From contig NZ_LMIJ01000010.1 in the NCBI RefSeq assembly GCF_001428665.1, forward strand, positions 287,731 through 351,730: a stretch of 64,000 nucleotides of DNA. The letters are read 5' to 3'. Below the pieces are notes generated by a model, which searched no databases, was not told where the DNA came from, and was given only the letters and a program-made list of their open reading frames with translations. Within the stretch, counting starts at the first letter, position 1. Each line of letters opens with the position of its first letter. The DNA comes from Acidovorax sp. Root219 (GTDB taxonomy: Bacteria > Pseudomonadota > Gammaproteobacteria > Burkholderiales > Burkholderiaceae_C). Below are positions 17,446 through 27,159 of the stretch, in pieces. A program made the translations under genes and the position numbers.

Positions 17446-18257
17446 GCGACCCAACGCCCTTCACCGGCCCGCCGCCCGACCCCTGGAGCGACCTGCGCGC
17501 CCACACTGCCGCGCGGCTCGCCTTGGGTCGCGCTGGCACGGCCATCCCCACGCGCGAACTGCTCGACTTCGGCCTGGCCCATGCCCAGGCGCGCGATGCC
17601 GTGCACCTGCCGCTCGACGCCGACGCGCTGGCGGTACAGCTCACCGGGCTGGGCTGCACCACGCTGCGGGTGGCCAGCGCCGCGCCCGACCGTGCCACCT
17701 ACCTGCTGCGCCCCGACCTGGGCCGGCGCCTGGGCGGTGCCGATGCGCAGCGGCTGCGCGGCCAAGCGGATGGCGACGCGCCAGAAGCAGGCTGCGACCT
17801 GCTGCTGGTGGTGGCCGACGGCCTTTCGGCCCTGGCCACCGAGCGCAATGCCGTGCCGCTGGTACAAGCCATCGTGCGCACGGCACCGCCGGGCTGGCGC
17901 ATCGGCCCGGTGGTGATCGCCACACAGGCGCGCGTGGCGCTGGGCGACGAGGTGGGCGCGCTGCTGGGTGCGCGCATGGTGGCGGTGCTGATCGGCGAAC
18001 GCCCGGGCCTGAGCTCGCCCGACAGCCTGGGCATCTACCTCACCTGGCACCCGCAAGCAGGCCGCAGCGATGCCGAGCGCAACTGCATCTCCAACGTGCG
18101 CCCCGAGGGCCTGGCGCCAGCCGCTGCGGCGGCCCGCCTGTGGTGGCTGTGCGCCGAGGCGAGGCGCCTGGGGCTGACGGGCATCGGGCTCAAGGACCGC
18201 AGCGATGCGGTCACCTTGCAGGCCGGGACGGCAAAGGGCACGCTTGCCACGGACTGA
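17442..18257 (+). CDS. eutC: Ethanolamine ammonia-lyase small subunit
   Basis: EutC is the B12-binding partner of EutB. The 271-residue protein has the expected N-terminal TAARLALGRAG segment, the DLLLVVADGLSALA core and the conserved C-terminal ERNCISNVRPEGL, which contributes to cobalamin binding. It is translationally coupled to eutB by a 4-base overlap. The next gene starts about 160 bases downstream behind its own probable control region. Cobalamin must be taken up or made elsewhere; no B12 gene or cobalamin riboswitch is visible here. Confidence 0.95.
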   Translation: MSDPTPFTGPPPDPWSDLRAHTAARLALGRAGTAIPTRELLDFGLAHAQARDAVHLPLDADALAVQLTGLGCTTLRVASAAPDRATYLLRPDLGRRLGGADAQRLRGQADGDAPEAGCDLLLVVADGLSALATERNAVPLVQAIVRTAPPGWRIGPVVIATQARVALGDEVGALLGARMVAVLIGERPGLSSPDSLGIYLTWHPQAGRSDAERNCISNVRPEGLAPAAAAARLWWLCAEARRLGLTGIGLKDRSDAVTLQAGTAKGTLATD

Positions 18258-18418
18258 CGACCCGCCCAGGGGCCTTGCGCTGAGGCAGGCGCCTTCCAAC
18301 TTTTGCCGCTTTCGATATTGCCGATTGTTCCGGTAGCTTGGATATCGGTTTTCCTTGCTTCGCAGGCACGGCCCGCATCCGCAGAATCCAGCGCTCCCCC
18401 CACAGTTGGAGCCTGCCC

Positions 18419-19378
18419 GTGAGCGAAACGCCGTCCCCATCGAATATCGATACCTCCTTCGGAAACCTGCGCATCCGCCGCGTAGCGGGCACCCTGGGCG
18501 GTGAAGTCCTCGGCCTCAAGCTGTCGGGCGAGCTGGACGACGCGACCGTCGCCGACCTCACGGCCGCGCTGGTGCGCCACAAGGTGCTGTTCTTTCGCGG
18601 CCAGGCGCACCTGGACGACGCCAGCCACCAGGCCTTTGGCGCTCGCTTGGGCAAGACCGTGGCCCACCCCACGGTACCCTCGCCCACGGGCACGCGCATC
18701 TTCGAGCTCGACGCCTCCAAGGGTGGCGGGCGGGCCGACTCGTGGCACACCGACGTGACTTTTCTCGATGCCTTCCCCAAGTACGGCATCCTGCGCGGCG
18801 TGACGATCCCGGCCTATGGTGGCGACACAGTGTGGGCCAACACGGCCGCCGCCTATGCCCGCCTGCCCGACGACCTCAAGCGCCTGGCCGACGGCCTGTG
18901 GGCCGTGCACAGCAACGACTACGACTACGGCGCCGAGCGCGTGGTGGTCGAGGAGGAGCGCCTGAACCACCACCGCAAGGTCTTCGTGTCGGCCGTGTAC
19001 GAGGCCGAGCACCCCGTGGTGCACGTGCACCCGGTGTCGGGCGAGCGCGCTCTGCTGCTGGGGCACTTCGTCAAGAAGATCGCAGGGTTTTCGAGCACTG
19101 AATCGGCGCGCATCTTCGAGATTCTGCAGAACCGCGTGGTCCGCCTGGAGAACACGGTGCGTTGGCAATGGCAGCAGGACGACGTGGCGATCTGGGACAA
19201 CCGCGCCACGCAGCATTTCGCCATCAACGATTACGGCAACCAGGCGCGACTGGTGCGCCGGGTCACCGTGCACGGCGAGCCGGCCGTGGCCGTGGACGGC
19301 CGCAGGAGCCGCACCCGCACTCGCCCCGAAGCCACCAACGACGCGCAGATCGACAGCGTCATCACCACCACGGCCTGA
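18419..19378 (+). CDS. TauD/TfdA family dioxygenase, second copy
   Basis: A 319-residue Fe(II)/2-oxoglutarate oxygenase of the TauD family. Iron ligands are in SWHTDVTF (HxD, about residue 107) and in the distal DNRATQHFAINDYG near 265; the C-terminal Arg for 2-oxoglutarate is in RLVRRVTVHG. It is quite different in sequence from the TauD-like protein at 14924. I place the start at GTG 18419, with GGAG 7 bases upstream; ATG 18338 would add 27 residues that do not fit. It precedes by 18 bases a complete ABC importer of the sugar/polyol class, an unusual pairing. Confidence 0.83.
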   Translation: MSETPSPSNIDTSFGNLRIRRVAGTLGGEVLGLKLSGELDDATVADLTAALVRHKVLFFRGQAHLDDASHQAFGARLGKTVAHPTVPSPTGTRIFELDASKGGGRADSWHTDVTFLDAFPKYGILRGVTIPAYGGDTVWANTAAAYARLPDDLKRLADGLWAVHSNDYDYGAERVVVEEERLNHHRKVFVSAVYEAEHPVVHVHPVSGERALLLGHFVKKIAGFSSTESARIFEILQNRVVRLENTVRWQWQQDDVAIWDNRATQHFAINDYGNQARLVRRVTVHGEPAVAVDGRRSRTRTRPEATNDAQIDSVITTTA

Positions 19379-19396
19379 CGCCACGAAGCCATTGCC

Positions 19397-20728
19397 ATGA
19401 CCCAACGACGCCAATTGCTCCAGGCCGCATCGGCCCTGGGCGCCACCGCCCTGCTGCCCGGCTTTGCCCATGCCCAGAGCGGCGCCAAGAAGTTCCAGGG
19501 CGTGACCCTGAACGTGTCGACCTTCAGCGCGGCCTACCCCAAGCTGCTGCAGCAGTACCTGCCCGAGTTCGAGGCGCTCACGGGCGCCAAGGTGAATTTC
19601 GACGCGCCCTCGTTCCCGGTCTACAACCAGCGTGCCGACCTGGAGCTGTCCACCAAGGGCTCGGCCTACGACGTGGTCAACGTGACCTTCATCTACTCGA
19701 GTCGCTGGATCAACTCGGGCTGGCTCACGCCACTCGATGACTTCATCAAGAACCCCAACCTCACGCCCGCCGACTGGGATGTGAACGACTTCCTGCCCGG
19801 CGCCCGTGCGCCCGAGACCGGCAAGGACGGCAAGCTCTACGGCATTCCATGGACGGCGGAGGCGCTGCTGTCCGCATCGTCGCGCTTCGACCTGGTGCAG
19901 CAGGCGGGCCTGGCCTACCCCGACACCACGGACGACCTGGTGAAGGTGCTGCGCGCCGTGAACAAAAAGGAGCGCGTGGCGGGCTTCGTCTCCGACAGCC
20001 ACTACGGCTGGACCTTCGTGCCCTACCTGCATGCCTTTGGCGGCGACGTGTTTCGCAAGGCACCCGACGACCTGTACCCCACGCTCGACACGCCCGAGGC
20101 GATTGCCGCAGCCGAGTACTACGCCAGCCTGCTGCGCGAGTTCGGACCCGACGGTGCCATCACCTACACGCCCGACCAGGTGACCCAGGCGCTCAAGCTC
20201 GGCCGCGTGAACTTCACCGACGCGGGCCAGTTGCACCTGGCGCAGCTCGGCGATGCGGCCACCAGCAAGACCATCAAGACGCTGAAGTTCGGCCAGGTGC
20301 CCAAGGGGCCTGCCGGGCGCTTCCCGGGCACGGCCGTGCATGGCCTGGGCATTCCGACAGGTTCGAAGAACAAGGAAGCCGCCTGGGCCTTCATCCAGTG
20401 GGCGCTGTCCAAGCAGACCACGCGCAAGGCCGTCGCAGCCGGCTACGGCTCGCCGGCCCGCCGCTCGGACATCGACTCCAAGGAGTTCCGTTCCAAGCAG
20501 GTCATCAATGGCAACGACCTGGCCCAGCTGGCACTGGACTCGATCGAGCTGGCCTCCAAGACCGGGCACATGAAGTACCGCACGGTGTCGGTCTACCCAC
20601 AGGTGGACCAGCAACTCAACAAGGCGATCGCCCTGATCGCCTCGGGCCAGGCGAGCGCCAAGCAGGCGCTGCAGCAGGCCCAGGCGCAGTCGATCACCGA
20701 GCTCAAGCGCGCAGGGCAGAACCTGTGA
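19397..20728 (+). CDS. Extracellular solute-binding protein, family 1
   Basis: A 443-residue binding protein of the UgpB/MalE-like family 1. A signal sequence with paired arginines (MTQRRQLLQAASALGA) ends near FAHA|QSGA and may use the Tat route. The mature part opens with a beta-alpha unit (VTLNVSTFSAAYPKLL) and contains the YGIPWTAEALL segment near 150 that lines the sugar-binding cleft in relatives. It is the first gene of a complete importer (binding protein, two permeases, ATPase). The ligand is unknown; the adjacent TauD oxygenase suggests something other than a plain sugar. Confidence 0.85.
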   Translation: MTQRRQLLQAASALGATALLPGFAHAQSGAKKFQGVTLNVSTFSAAYPKLLQQYLPEFEALTGAKVNFDAPSFPVYNQRADLELSTKGSAYDVVNVTFIYSSRWINSGWLTPLDDFIKNPNLTPADWDVNDFLPGARAPETGKDGKLYGIPWTAEALLSASSRFDLVQQAGLAYPDTTDDLVKVLRAVNKKERVAGFVSDSHYGWTFVPYLHAFGGDVFRKAPDDLYPTLDTPEAIAAAEYYASLLREFGPDGAITYTPDQVTQALKLGRVNFTDAGQLHLAQLGDAATSKTIKTLKFGQVPKGPAGRFPGTAVHGLGIPTGSKNKEAAWAFIQWALSKQTTRKAVAAGYGSPARRSDIDSKEFRSKQVINGNDLAQLALDSIELASKTGHMKYRTVSVYPQVDQQLNKAIALIASGQASAKQALQQAQAQSITELKRAGQNL

Positions 20729-20738
20729 CGGGCCTGCC

Positions 20739-21653
20739 GTGAGCACCCTGACCGCGCAATCGGGCCTGGGCTGGGAGGCTGCGCGCAGGCGCGCCTTCCT
20801 CTGGGGCCTGCTGCCCTCGCTGGCGGTGCTGCTGGTCATCACGCTGGTGCCCGCACTGGCACTGCTGGTGGCCAGCTTCACGCCGCTGAGCCTGACCGAC
20901 GCGGCCGCCACCTTCCACTTCAAGGACCCGCTGGTCAACTACCGCCACTTGCTGGAGGACGAGCGCTTTTTGCGCTCCATCGCCACGCAGCTCAAGCTGT
21001 CGGCATCCAGCGTGGCGCTGCAGCTGGCGGTGGGCCTGGGTTTGGCACTGCTGCTCAACGGGCGCTCGAAGTTGCTGGGCGCCACGCGCACGGTGTTCCT
21101 GATCCCCATGGTGCTGCCGCCCATTGTGGTGGCGCTGATCTGGAAGATCATGTACACGCCCGACGTGAGCCCGCTGCACCGCGCGCTGGAGGCCGTGGGC
21201 CTGCCGGTGCGCTCGCTCATCGCCAACCCCGATACCGCCTTGTGGGCTGTTTCCATCGCCGACACCTGGCAGTGGTTTCCCTTCACCATGCTGATGGTGC
21301 TGGCCACGCTGCAGATGGTGCCCGACGACCCGCTGGAAGCTGCCAGCCTGGACGGTGCCAACCGCTGGCAGCTGTTCCGCTACATCGTCTTTCCCTACAT
21401 CCGGCCGGTGCTGGTGGTGTGTGGGCTGTTCAGGCTGATCGACAGCTTCAAGGCCTTTCCGCTGATCTACGTGCTCACCGACGGCGGCCCGGGCACGGTG
21501 ACCGAAGTGACCAACTACTACGGCTTCATCCAGGCCTTCAATTTCTCCTACTGGGGCTATGCCAGCGCCATTGCGATGGTGATGCTGGCGGGCGTGTTCG
21601 CGCTCAGTTGGCTGGTGGGCCGACTCGGATGGAACGACCATGACAAGCGCTGA
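20739..21653 (+). CDS. ABC transporter permease, sugar type (MalF/UgpA-like)
   Basis: A 304-residue inner-membrane protein starting with GTG 10 bases after the binding-protein gene. Six hydrophobic segments are visible, the first at about residues 22-48 (LLPSLAVLLVITLVPALAL). The EAA coupling loop is seen as DDPLEAASLDGANRWQLFRY near 200. It forms the membrane pore with the permease at 21640, with which it overlaps by 14 bases. Substrate cannot be read from the sequence. Confidence 0.87.
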   Translation: MSTLTAQSGLGWEAARRRAFLWGLLPSLAVLLVITLVPALALLVASFTPLSLTDAAATFHFKDPLVNYRHLLEDERFLRSIATQLKLSASSVALQLAVGLGLALLLNGRSKLLGATRTVFLIPMVLPPIVVALIWKIMYTPDVSPLHRALEAVGLPVRSLIANPDTALWAVSIADTWQWFPFTMLMVLATLQMVPDDPLEAASLDGANRWQLFRYIVFPYIRPVLVVCGLFRLIDSFKAFPLIYVLTDGGPGTVTEVTNYYGFIQAFNFSYWGYASAIAMVMLAGVFALSWLVGRLGWNDHDKR

Positions 21654-22533
21654 CGCCACCCTGACCCTGCCGGCATCGCTCAACGCGCCCGCCGCTGCAC
21701 TGCCCGTACCTAGTGCGCGCCGCGCCGGCTGGCTGCGCCGCCATGCCCGGGGCCTGGTGGCCATCGCCTTGCTGCTGGTGGTGATGTTTCCCTTCCTGTG
21801 GCTGGTGCAGCTGGCCTTCAAGCCCGGAGCGGAGATCTTCGAGGACAGCCTGCTCTTCGTGCCCACGCTGGAAGGCTTTCGCAGCCTGCTGCAGGGCAAT
21901 TTCCTCAAGTCGTTCTGGAACAGCCTGGCGGTGAGCACCCTGTCCACCGCGCTGTCGCTGCTGATCGGGGTGCCGGCGGCCTATGCACTCACGCGCTGGC
22001 AGTTCAGGGGGCGGCGCCATGTGGCGCTGTGGATCCTGGTGACACGCATGGCGCCGCCGATCGCCTTCACCATCCCGTTCTTCCTGGCCTACCGCTGGCT
22101 GGGCCTGCAGGACACGATTGCCGGCCTGGCCATCGTCTACCTCACGTTCAACCTGGCCATCGTGATCTGGCTCATGCAGACCTTCTTCGAGGCCGTGCCC
22201 ACGGCCCTCGAAGAGGCGGCCTACATCGACGGCTGCGGCGTATGGCAGGCGTTCTGGCGCATCACGCTGCCGCTGGCGTCGCCCGGGTTGGCGGCCACGG
22301 CCGTGCTGTGCTTCATCTTCTCGTGGAACGATTTCTTCTACGCCCTCATCCTCACGCGCACCAACGCCATCACCGCACCCGTGGCCATCGTCAACTTCCT
22401 GCAGTACGAAGGCTGGGAGTGGACCAAGATCGCCGCCAGCGGCACGCTGGTGATGTTTCCGGTGGTGATCTTCACGGTGCTGGTGCGCACCTACCTCGTC
22501 CGCGGCCTCACGGCCGGCGGCGTGAAAGACTGA
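21640..22533 (+). CDS. ABC transporter permease, sugar type (MalG/UgpE-like)
   Basis: A 297-residue inner-membrane permease with six hydrophobic segments and an EAA loop (TALEEAAYIDGCGVWQAFWR, about residues 188-207). The N-terminus carries a cytoplasmic extension of some 25 residues. It overlaps the preceding permease gene by 14 bases and is followed 5 bases later by the ATPase gene, so all four transport genes are in one operon. It is the second half of the heterodimeric pore. Confidence 0.88.
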   Translation: MTSADATLTLPASLNAPAAALPVPSARRAGWLRRHARGLVAIALLLVVMFPFLWLVQLAFKPGAEIFEDSLLFVPTLEGFRSLLQGNFLKSFWNSLAVSTLSTALSLLIGVPAAYALTRWQFRGRRHVALWILVTRMAPPIAFTIPFFLAYRWLGLQDTIAGLAIVYLTFNLAIVIWLMQTFFEAVPTALEEAAYIDGCGVWQAFWRITLPLASPGLAATAVLCFIFSWNDFFYALILTRTNAITAPVAIVNFLQYEGWEWTKIAASGTLVMFPVVIFTVLVRTYLVRGLTAGGVKD

Positions 22534-22538
22534 CTGAC

Positions 22539-23612
<1,074 letters not shown>

Positions 23613-23621
23613 GCCGCCTTC

Positions 23622-24737
23622 TCAGAGACGGTGTGAACGGTCCCCGTGTGAGAAGCCCACAGGCTCCCAGGCCTCGCCAGCACCCAGGGCGATGACCTTG
23701 AACAGCTCGCCCATCTCATGCTCCATGATGAGCTTGGCGGCGGTGGCGCGCTCCAGCGGGGGCAACTCCACCATGCGCTGGGCCAGCCCGCAGTTGATGA
23801 GGAAGTGCGCCTGCGTGGTGTAGCCCAGCACCTGCAGGCCGGCCTCCTGCGCGGCCAGCGCCATGGCGGTGAAGTTGACGTGGGCGGTGATGTCCTTGCG
23901 GCCGACCTCCACCAGCGGGTCGCTGTCGGACAGATGGCCCTGGTGGCACATCACGGTGCCCATGTGGCGCTGCGGGTGGTAGTACTCACTCTCGCCAAAA
24001 CCATAGTCCAGCAGGAAGGCCGCGCCGCGCTGCAGGCGGTCGGCCAGCATGCGGATGAATCCCTCGCCCTGGGGGTGGATCTCGGTCAGGTAGTCCTGCG
24101 GGCCCTCCACCTCCACCGGCGGGCGCAGGTCGGTGGCCTGGTCGGCCCAGGTGAAGGCGCCGTCGTGCAGCGCCACGCCGCGCTCGTGCCACACGCCCCC
24201 ATGCTGGCCGCCATGGCGGGCCAGAAGCTTGACGGGCATGGCGTCAAGCACCTCGTTGCCCACCACCACGCCCTCAAAGCGGTCGGGCAGCGCATCGACC
24301 CACTGCACCTTGTGCGCGTGTGCTGCCAGCAAGGTCTGCTGGCGCGCACGCAGGCTGCCCGAAAGATCGACGATGGTGTAGCGCTGCACCCGCTCGCCAA
24401 GGGCATCAAGCAGCTGCAGCGCCAGCGCACCCGAGCCGGCCCCGAACTCCCAGACCTGGCTGGTGCCGGTGCGCTCGAAGGCCTCGCCCACCTGCACGGC
24501 CAGGGTCTGACCGAACAGGGGCGTGAGCTCGGGCGCGGTCACGAAGTCGCTGCCTGATTCGGGCAGCAGGCCGAACTTGGCGGAGTCGTTGGCGTAGTAG
24601 CCGAGGCCGGGCGTGTAGAGGGCCAGCGCCATGAATTGGTCGAAGCCGATCCAGCCGCCAGCGGCGGCAATGGCATCGGCAATGTGCGCCGTGAGGGCGG
24701 TCGTTAAACTGTCGGGTGTTTTCTTCACGGCCCGCAT
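23622..24737 (-). CDS. MidA/NDUFAF7-like SAM-dependent methyltransferase
   Basis: A 371-residue class I methyltransferase of the MidA/NDUFAF7 family; the mitochondrial member dimethylates an arginine of complex I subunit NDUFS2. The N-terminal GGWIGFDQFMALALYTPGLG and SDFVTAPELTPLFG motifs (about 28-75), the glycine-rich SAM loop EFGAGSGALALQLL near 94 and the YGFGESEYYHPQRHMGT block near 250 are diagnostic. It converges on the ABC transporter operon and is divergent from the SDR gene at 24746, with start codons only 8 bases apart, so the two promoters must overlap each other's coding regions. Confidence 0.85.
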   Translation of the reverse strand: MRAVKKTPDSLTTALTAHIADAIAAAGGWIGFDQFMALALYTPGLGYYANDSAKFGLLPESGSDFVTAPELTPLFGQTLAVQVGEAFERTGTSQVWEFGAGSGALALQLLDALGERVQRYTIVDLSGSLRARQQTLLAAHAHKVQWVDALPDRFEGVVVGNEVLDAMPVKLLARHGGQHGGVWHERGVALHDGAFTWADQATDLRPPVEVEGPQDYLTEIHPQGEGFIRMLADRLQRGAAFLLDYGFGESEYYHPQRHMGTVMCHQGHLSDSDPLVEVGRKDITAHVNFTAMALAAQEAGLQVLGYTTQAHFLINCGLAQRMVELPPLERATAAKLIMEHEMGELFKVIALGAGEAWEPVGFSHGDRSHRL

Positions 24738-24745
24738 TGTCCCTC

Positions 24746-25534
24746 ATGCCTTCTTCACCCCGCCCACGTACCGTGCTCGTCACCGGCGCCGCCAGGCGCC
24801 TGGGCCGCAGCATTGCGCTGGCGCTGGCGGCCGGCGGCTGGCAGGTGGCCGTGCACTACCGCAGCTCCGAGCAGGAGGCGATCGACACGGCGGCCGAGTG
24901 CGCACGCCTGTCCTCGGGCCAGAGCGCGCATTTCGATGGCGACTTCGATGATGAGGCCGCCGTGCGCGCCTTGGTGCCGAGCGTGGTCGAGCGCTTCGGC
25001 GCGCTCGATGCCGTGGTCAACAACGCCTCGCTGTTCGAGCACGACAACGCCGCCACGCTGGGCTTTGCCAGCCTGGAGAAGCATCTTCGCAGCAATGCAG
25101 GCGCCCCGGTGCTGCTGGCCCAGGCCCTGCACGAGCACCTGCAGGCCCGCGCGGCGGCCGGCGATGCCGATGCGCAGGGCGCCGTGGTCAACCTGCTCGA
25201 CCAGAAGCTGTGGAACCAGAACCCCGACTTCATGAGCTACACGCTGTCCAAGGCGGCGCTGGAAGCCGCCGGCACCATGCTGGCGCTGGCGCTGGCGCCA
25301 CGGGTGCGGGTGGTGGGCGTGGCCCCGGGCCTCACGCTCACGAGCCACATGCTCAGCGACGAGAAATTCTCCCAGTTGCACGCCCTGAGCCCGCTGGGCC
25401 GCTCTTCCACCCCCGAGGACGTGGCCGCCACCGTGCGCTTTGCGCTGGAGAACCGCTCCATCACCGGCACCACGCTGATGGTGGACGGCGGCCAGCACCT
25501 GATGAAATTCGAGCGCGATTTCTCGTTGATGTGA
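24746..25534 (+). CDS. SDR oxidoreductase, FolM/pteridine reductase-like
   Basis: A 262-residue short-chain dehydrogenase. The cofactor loop is TGAARRLGRS, the TGxxxRxG variant that marks pteridine reductases and FolM rather than ordinary SDRs (TGxxxGxG). The Asn segment VVNNASLFE, the YTLSKAAL catalytic Tyr-Lys pair near 172-176 and the C-terminal TLMVDGGQHL are intact. FolM makes tetrahydromonapterin or reduces dihydrofolate with NADPH. The folB gene lies 28 bases downstream, which supports a pterin role. ATG 24746 is chosen because residues upstream overlap the divergent methyltransferase and do not fit. Confidence 0.8.
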   Translation: MPSSPRPRTVLVTGAARRLGRSIALALAAGGWQVAVHYRSSEQEAIDTAAECARLSSGQSAHFDGDFDDEAAVRALVPSVVERFGALDAVVNNASLFEHDNAATLGFASLEKHLRSNAGAPVLLAQALHEHLQARAAAGDADAQGAVVNLLDQKLWNQNPDFMSYTLSKAALEAAGTMLALALAPRVRVVGVAPGLTLTSHMLSDEKFSQLHALSPLGRSSTPEDVAATVRFALENRSITGTTLMVDGGQHLMKFERDFSLM

Positions 25535-25562
25535 GCACCCACCCGCTCACACAGGAAACACC

Positions 25563-25940
25563 ATGACGACCACCCACGCCACAGGCACCCAGATCCTCAC
25601 GCTCAGCGGTTTGCGCTTCGACGCCAACCTGGGCATCCTCTCGCACGAGAAGACCGACCCCCAGCCCATCCAGGTGGACGCCGAACTGAGCCTGGGCGCC
25701 CAGCCGCTGTCGCCGCGCGACGACGACATCCTGCACGTGCTGGACTACCGCAAAGTGCGCCAGATCATCATCGACGAGTGCCGCGCCGAGCACGTGAACC
25801 TGCTCGAAAGCCTGATCGGCAAGCTCGCCAACCGGCTGATGCAATTGCCCGGCGTGCTGGGCGTGCGCGTCAAGATCGCCAAGCTGGAGATCTTCGACGA
25901 CTGCGAAGTGGCGATCCGCATCGAAACCGGGCAGTGGTGA
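25563..25940 (+). CDS. folB: Dihydroneopterin aldolase (FolB)
   Basis: A 125-residue member of the tunnelling-fold pterin enzymes. It has the substrate-binding opening strand (LTLSGLRFDANLGILSHEK), the VLDYRKVRQIIIDECR segment near 60 and the catalytic VNLLESLIGKLANRL near 78 (family position of the Glu that binds the pterin). It converts dihydroneopterin to hydroxymethyl-dihydropterin in folate synthesis. RBS AGGAAA is 5 bases before the ATG. A strong bidirectional terminator follows 35 bases after the stop. Confidence 0.9.
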   Translation: MTTTHATGTQILTLSGLRFDANLGILSHEKTDPQPIQVDAELSLGAQPLSPRDDDILHVLDYRKVRQIIIDECRAEHVNLLESLIGKLANRLMQLPGVLGVRVKIAKLEIFDDCEVAIRIETGQW

Positions 25941-25975
25941 GCGCCTGCCACCGCTGAAAACCGGGGAAGAAAAAA

Positions 25976-26000
25976 GGGCCGTGGTCACTGACCACGGCCC
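25976..26000. terminator. Bidirectional intrinsic terminator
   Basis: A near-perfect 12-bp inverted repeat (GGGCCGTGGTCA at 25976-25987 and its complement at 25989-26000). An A-rich tract lies on its left (aagaaaaaa) and TTTC on its right. It lies between convergent folB and the HNH nuclease gene. The left A-tract gives a good U-tract for minus-strand transcripts; the plus-strand U-tract is short. Confidence 0.85.
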
Positions 26001-26032
26001 TTTCACATTCGGTTTGCAAACCCCAGGCGTTC

Positions 26033-26647
26033 TCAATGAAGCCTGGAGCCCTTGGGCAGCCTCTTGGCCAGCCACTCGTGCACATCCGCGCGCACGTTGC
26101 GCCCGTCCAGCAGGAAGGACTCGTAGCGGCTGGGCACGTAGGGCAGGTACAAGAGGCGCATGCCGGCCTCCTCGGGCAGGCGGTCGGCCTTGTAGCCGTT
26201 GCAACCGGCGCAGGCCGCCACGAGGTTGGTCCACGAGGTGGCACCACCGCGCGACTGCGGCACGATGTGCTCGCACTGCAGCAGCTCTTCGCCGAAGACG
26301 CCGCCGCAGTAGGCACAGGTGTGGCGGTCACGGCGCAGCAGACGGCGCTTGGTGAGCCCAGGCACCACGTCAAAGAGGTTGATCCGGGACACACCGCGCA
26401 GGGCGATGATGGGCGCGATCTGAAGCACAGACTGCCGGCCGGTCGCTGCGTTGTGCCCGCCACGCAATGTGGCCAGGGCATCGAGGCCGGCATCCCAGGC
26501 GACGGCACCGCTGGCGTAGTGCACGGCGGCTTGCTCCAGCGGCATCCAGGATTGGGGCGTGCCGTGCAGATCCAACTGCAGCACGCGGGGCGTGGGCGTG
26601 GGTGCCAGGCGCTTTCGGTAGAGGGTTTCGGGTTCGGTGCGGGGCAT
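26033..26647 (-). CDS. HNH endonuclease family protein
   Basis: A 204-residue protein with an HNH nuclease domain in its central part. The zinc-binding pairs are CAYCG (about 109-113) and CAGCNGYK (about 148-155); between them lies the catalytic LLQCEHIVPQSRGG with the Glu-His. The N-terminal 90 residues form an unassigned domain. Such stand-alone HNH proteins are common in beta-proteobacteria at conserved positions and their role is not known; nothing suggests a restriction system or mobile element. The start at 26647 avoids 23 residues that do not match the family. It lies downstream of the tRNA cluster on the same strand. Confidence 0.8.
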   Translation of the reverse strand: MPRTEPETLYRKRLAPTPTPRVLQLDLHGTPQSWMPLEQAAVHYASGAVAWDAGLDALATLRGGHNAATGRQSVLQIAPIIALRGVSRINLFDVVPGLTKRRLLRRDRHTCAYCGGVFGEELLQCEHIVPQSRGGATSWTNLVAACAGCNGYKADRLPEEAGMRLLYLPYVPSRYESFLLDGRNVRADVHEWLAKRLPKGSRLH

Positions 26648-26813
26648 GGGGCGTCCTTTCTTGCTTGGCAATGGAGGGCGCAGCCGCCCAGCCAAGCGCA
26701 CGCCCCGTTTCAACAACAGTCAGTCAATGGCAAAAGCGGGCATCCATCGGCAATCGATGGAGGCCCTGGTGGATGCGGTGAGGCTGGCAGCGGGCGCACG
26801 AACGCACACGCCG

Positions 26814-26999
26814 CTACCACTCGCCGACCTCGCGCACGCGCTGGTCGAGGTCCAAGTGCTCAAGCCTGCGGGCGGCAGGAGCAGCGCGGACGGCCGTACG
26901 GGGCAGGCGGGCGCGCACGGATACCAGGCGGGCCAGCCAGCCGGCGAAGCCGGAACGGCGCCGCTGGGCGCCAAGAAAGAAGGATTGCTGAATGGCCAC
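26814..26999 (-). CDS. Possible small arginine-rich protein (DUF1127-like?)
   Basis: A 61-codon frame beginning with GTG at 26999, preceded by a good ribosome binding site (AGGAG, 6 bases upstream). It encodes a basic N-terminus (QQSFFLGAQRRRSGFAGW), a helix rich in Arg/Ala and an ending ARRLEHLDLDQRVREVGEW. The pattern of basic helix followed by a short L-x-x-L-D-x-x-V-R-E-V-G motif resembles DUF1127-type small proteins, but the match is loose. It lies 60 bases downstream of tRNA-Gln on the same strand, so it could be read from the same transcript. The rest of the 26648-27058 gap shows no gene. Confidence 0.4.
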   Translation of the reverse strand: MAIQQSFFLGAQRRRSGFAGWLARLVSVRARLPRTAVRAAPAARRLEHLDLDQRVREVGEW

Positions 27000-27058
27000 A
27001 GTGGTCTCCTGAAGGGTGATTGGATAAATGGACGAGGTGGGTGGGTTGAAAAATTGGG

Positions 27059-27130
27059 CAGACCGGGGAGGGATCGAACCTCCGAATGGCGGAATCAAAA
27101 TCCGCTGCCTTACCACTTGGCGACCGGTCA
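27059..27130 (-). tRNA. tRNA-Gln (UUG)
   Basis: The minus strand folds into a full cloverleaf: D-arm GCC-AAGTGGTAA-GGC, anticodon arm GCGGA-TTTTGAT-TCCGC with anticodon TTG, T-arm GGAGG-TTCGATC-CCTCC and acceptor TGACCGG/CCGGTCT. The first acceptor pair is U1 with U72, a mismatch where tRNA-Gln normally has a weak U1-A72. G73 is followed by CCCA, so the CCA end is not encoded and must be added by the cca product. It is the last and only canonical tRNA of a three-member cluster. Confidence 0.9.
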
Positions 27131-27159
27131 ACAAAAGGGAAAAGGGGGAAAAGGGAAGG

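Noticed and set aside
18338-18418. Upstream ATG for the second TauD-like gene
   Set aside because: The added 27 residues do not fit the family and lack a ribosome binding site; GTG 18419 has GGAG at the right distance.
18035-20938. Very long minus-strand frame of 967 codons
   Set aside because: It covers eutC, the second TauD gene and an ABC binding protein in antisense. No domain is recognisable.
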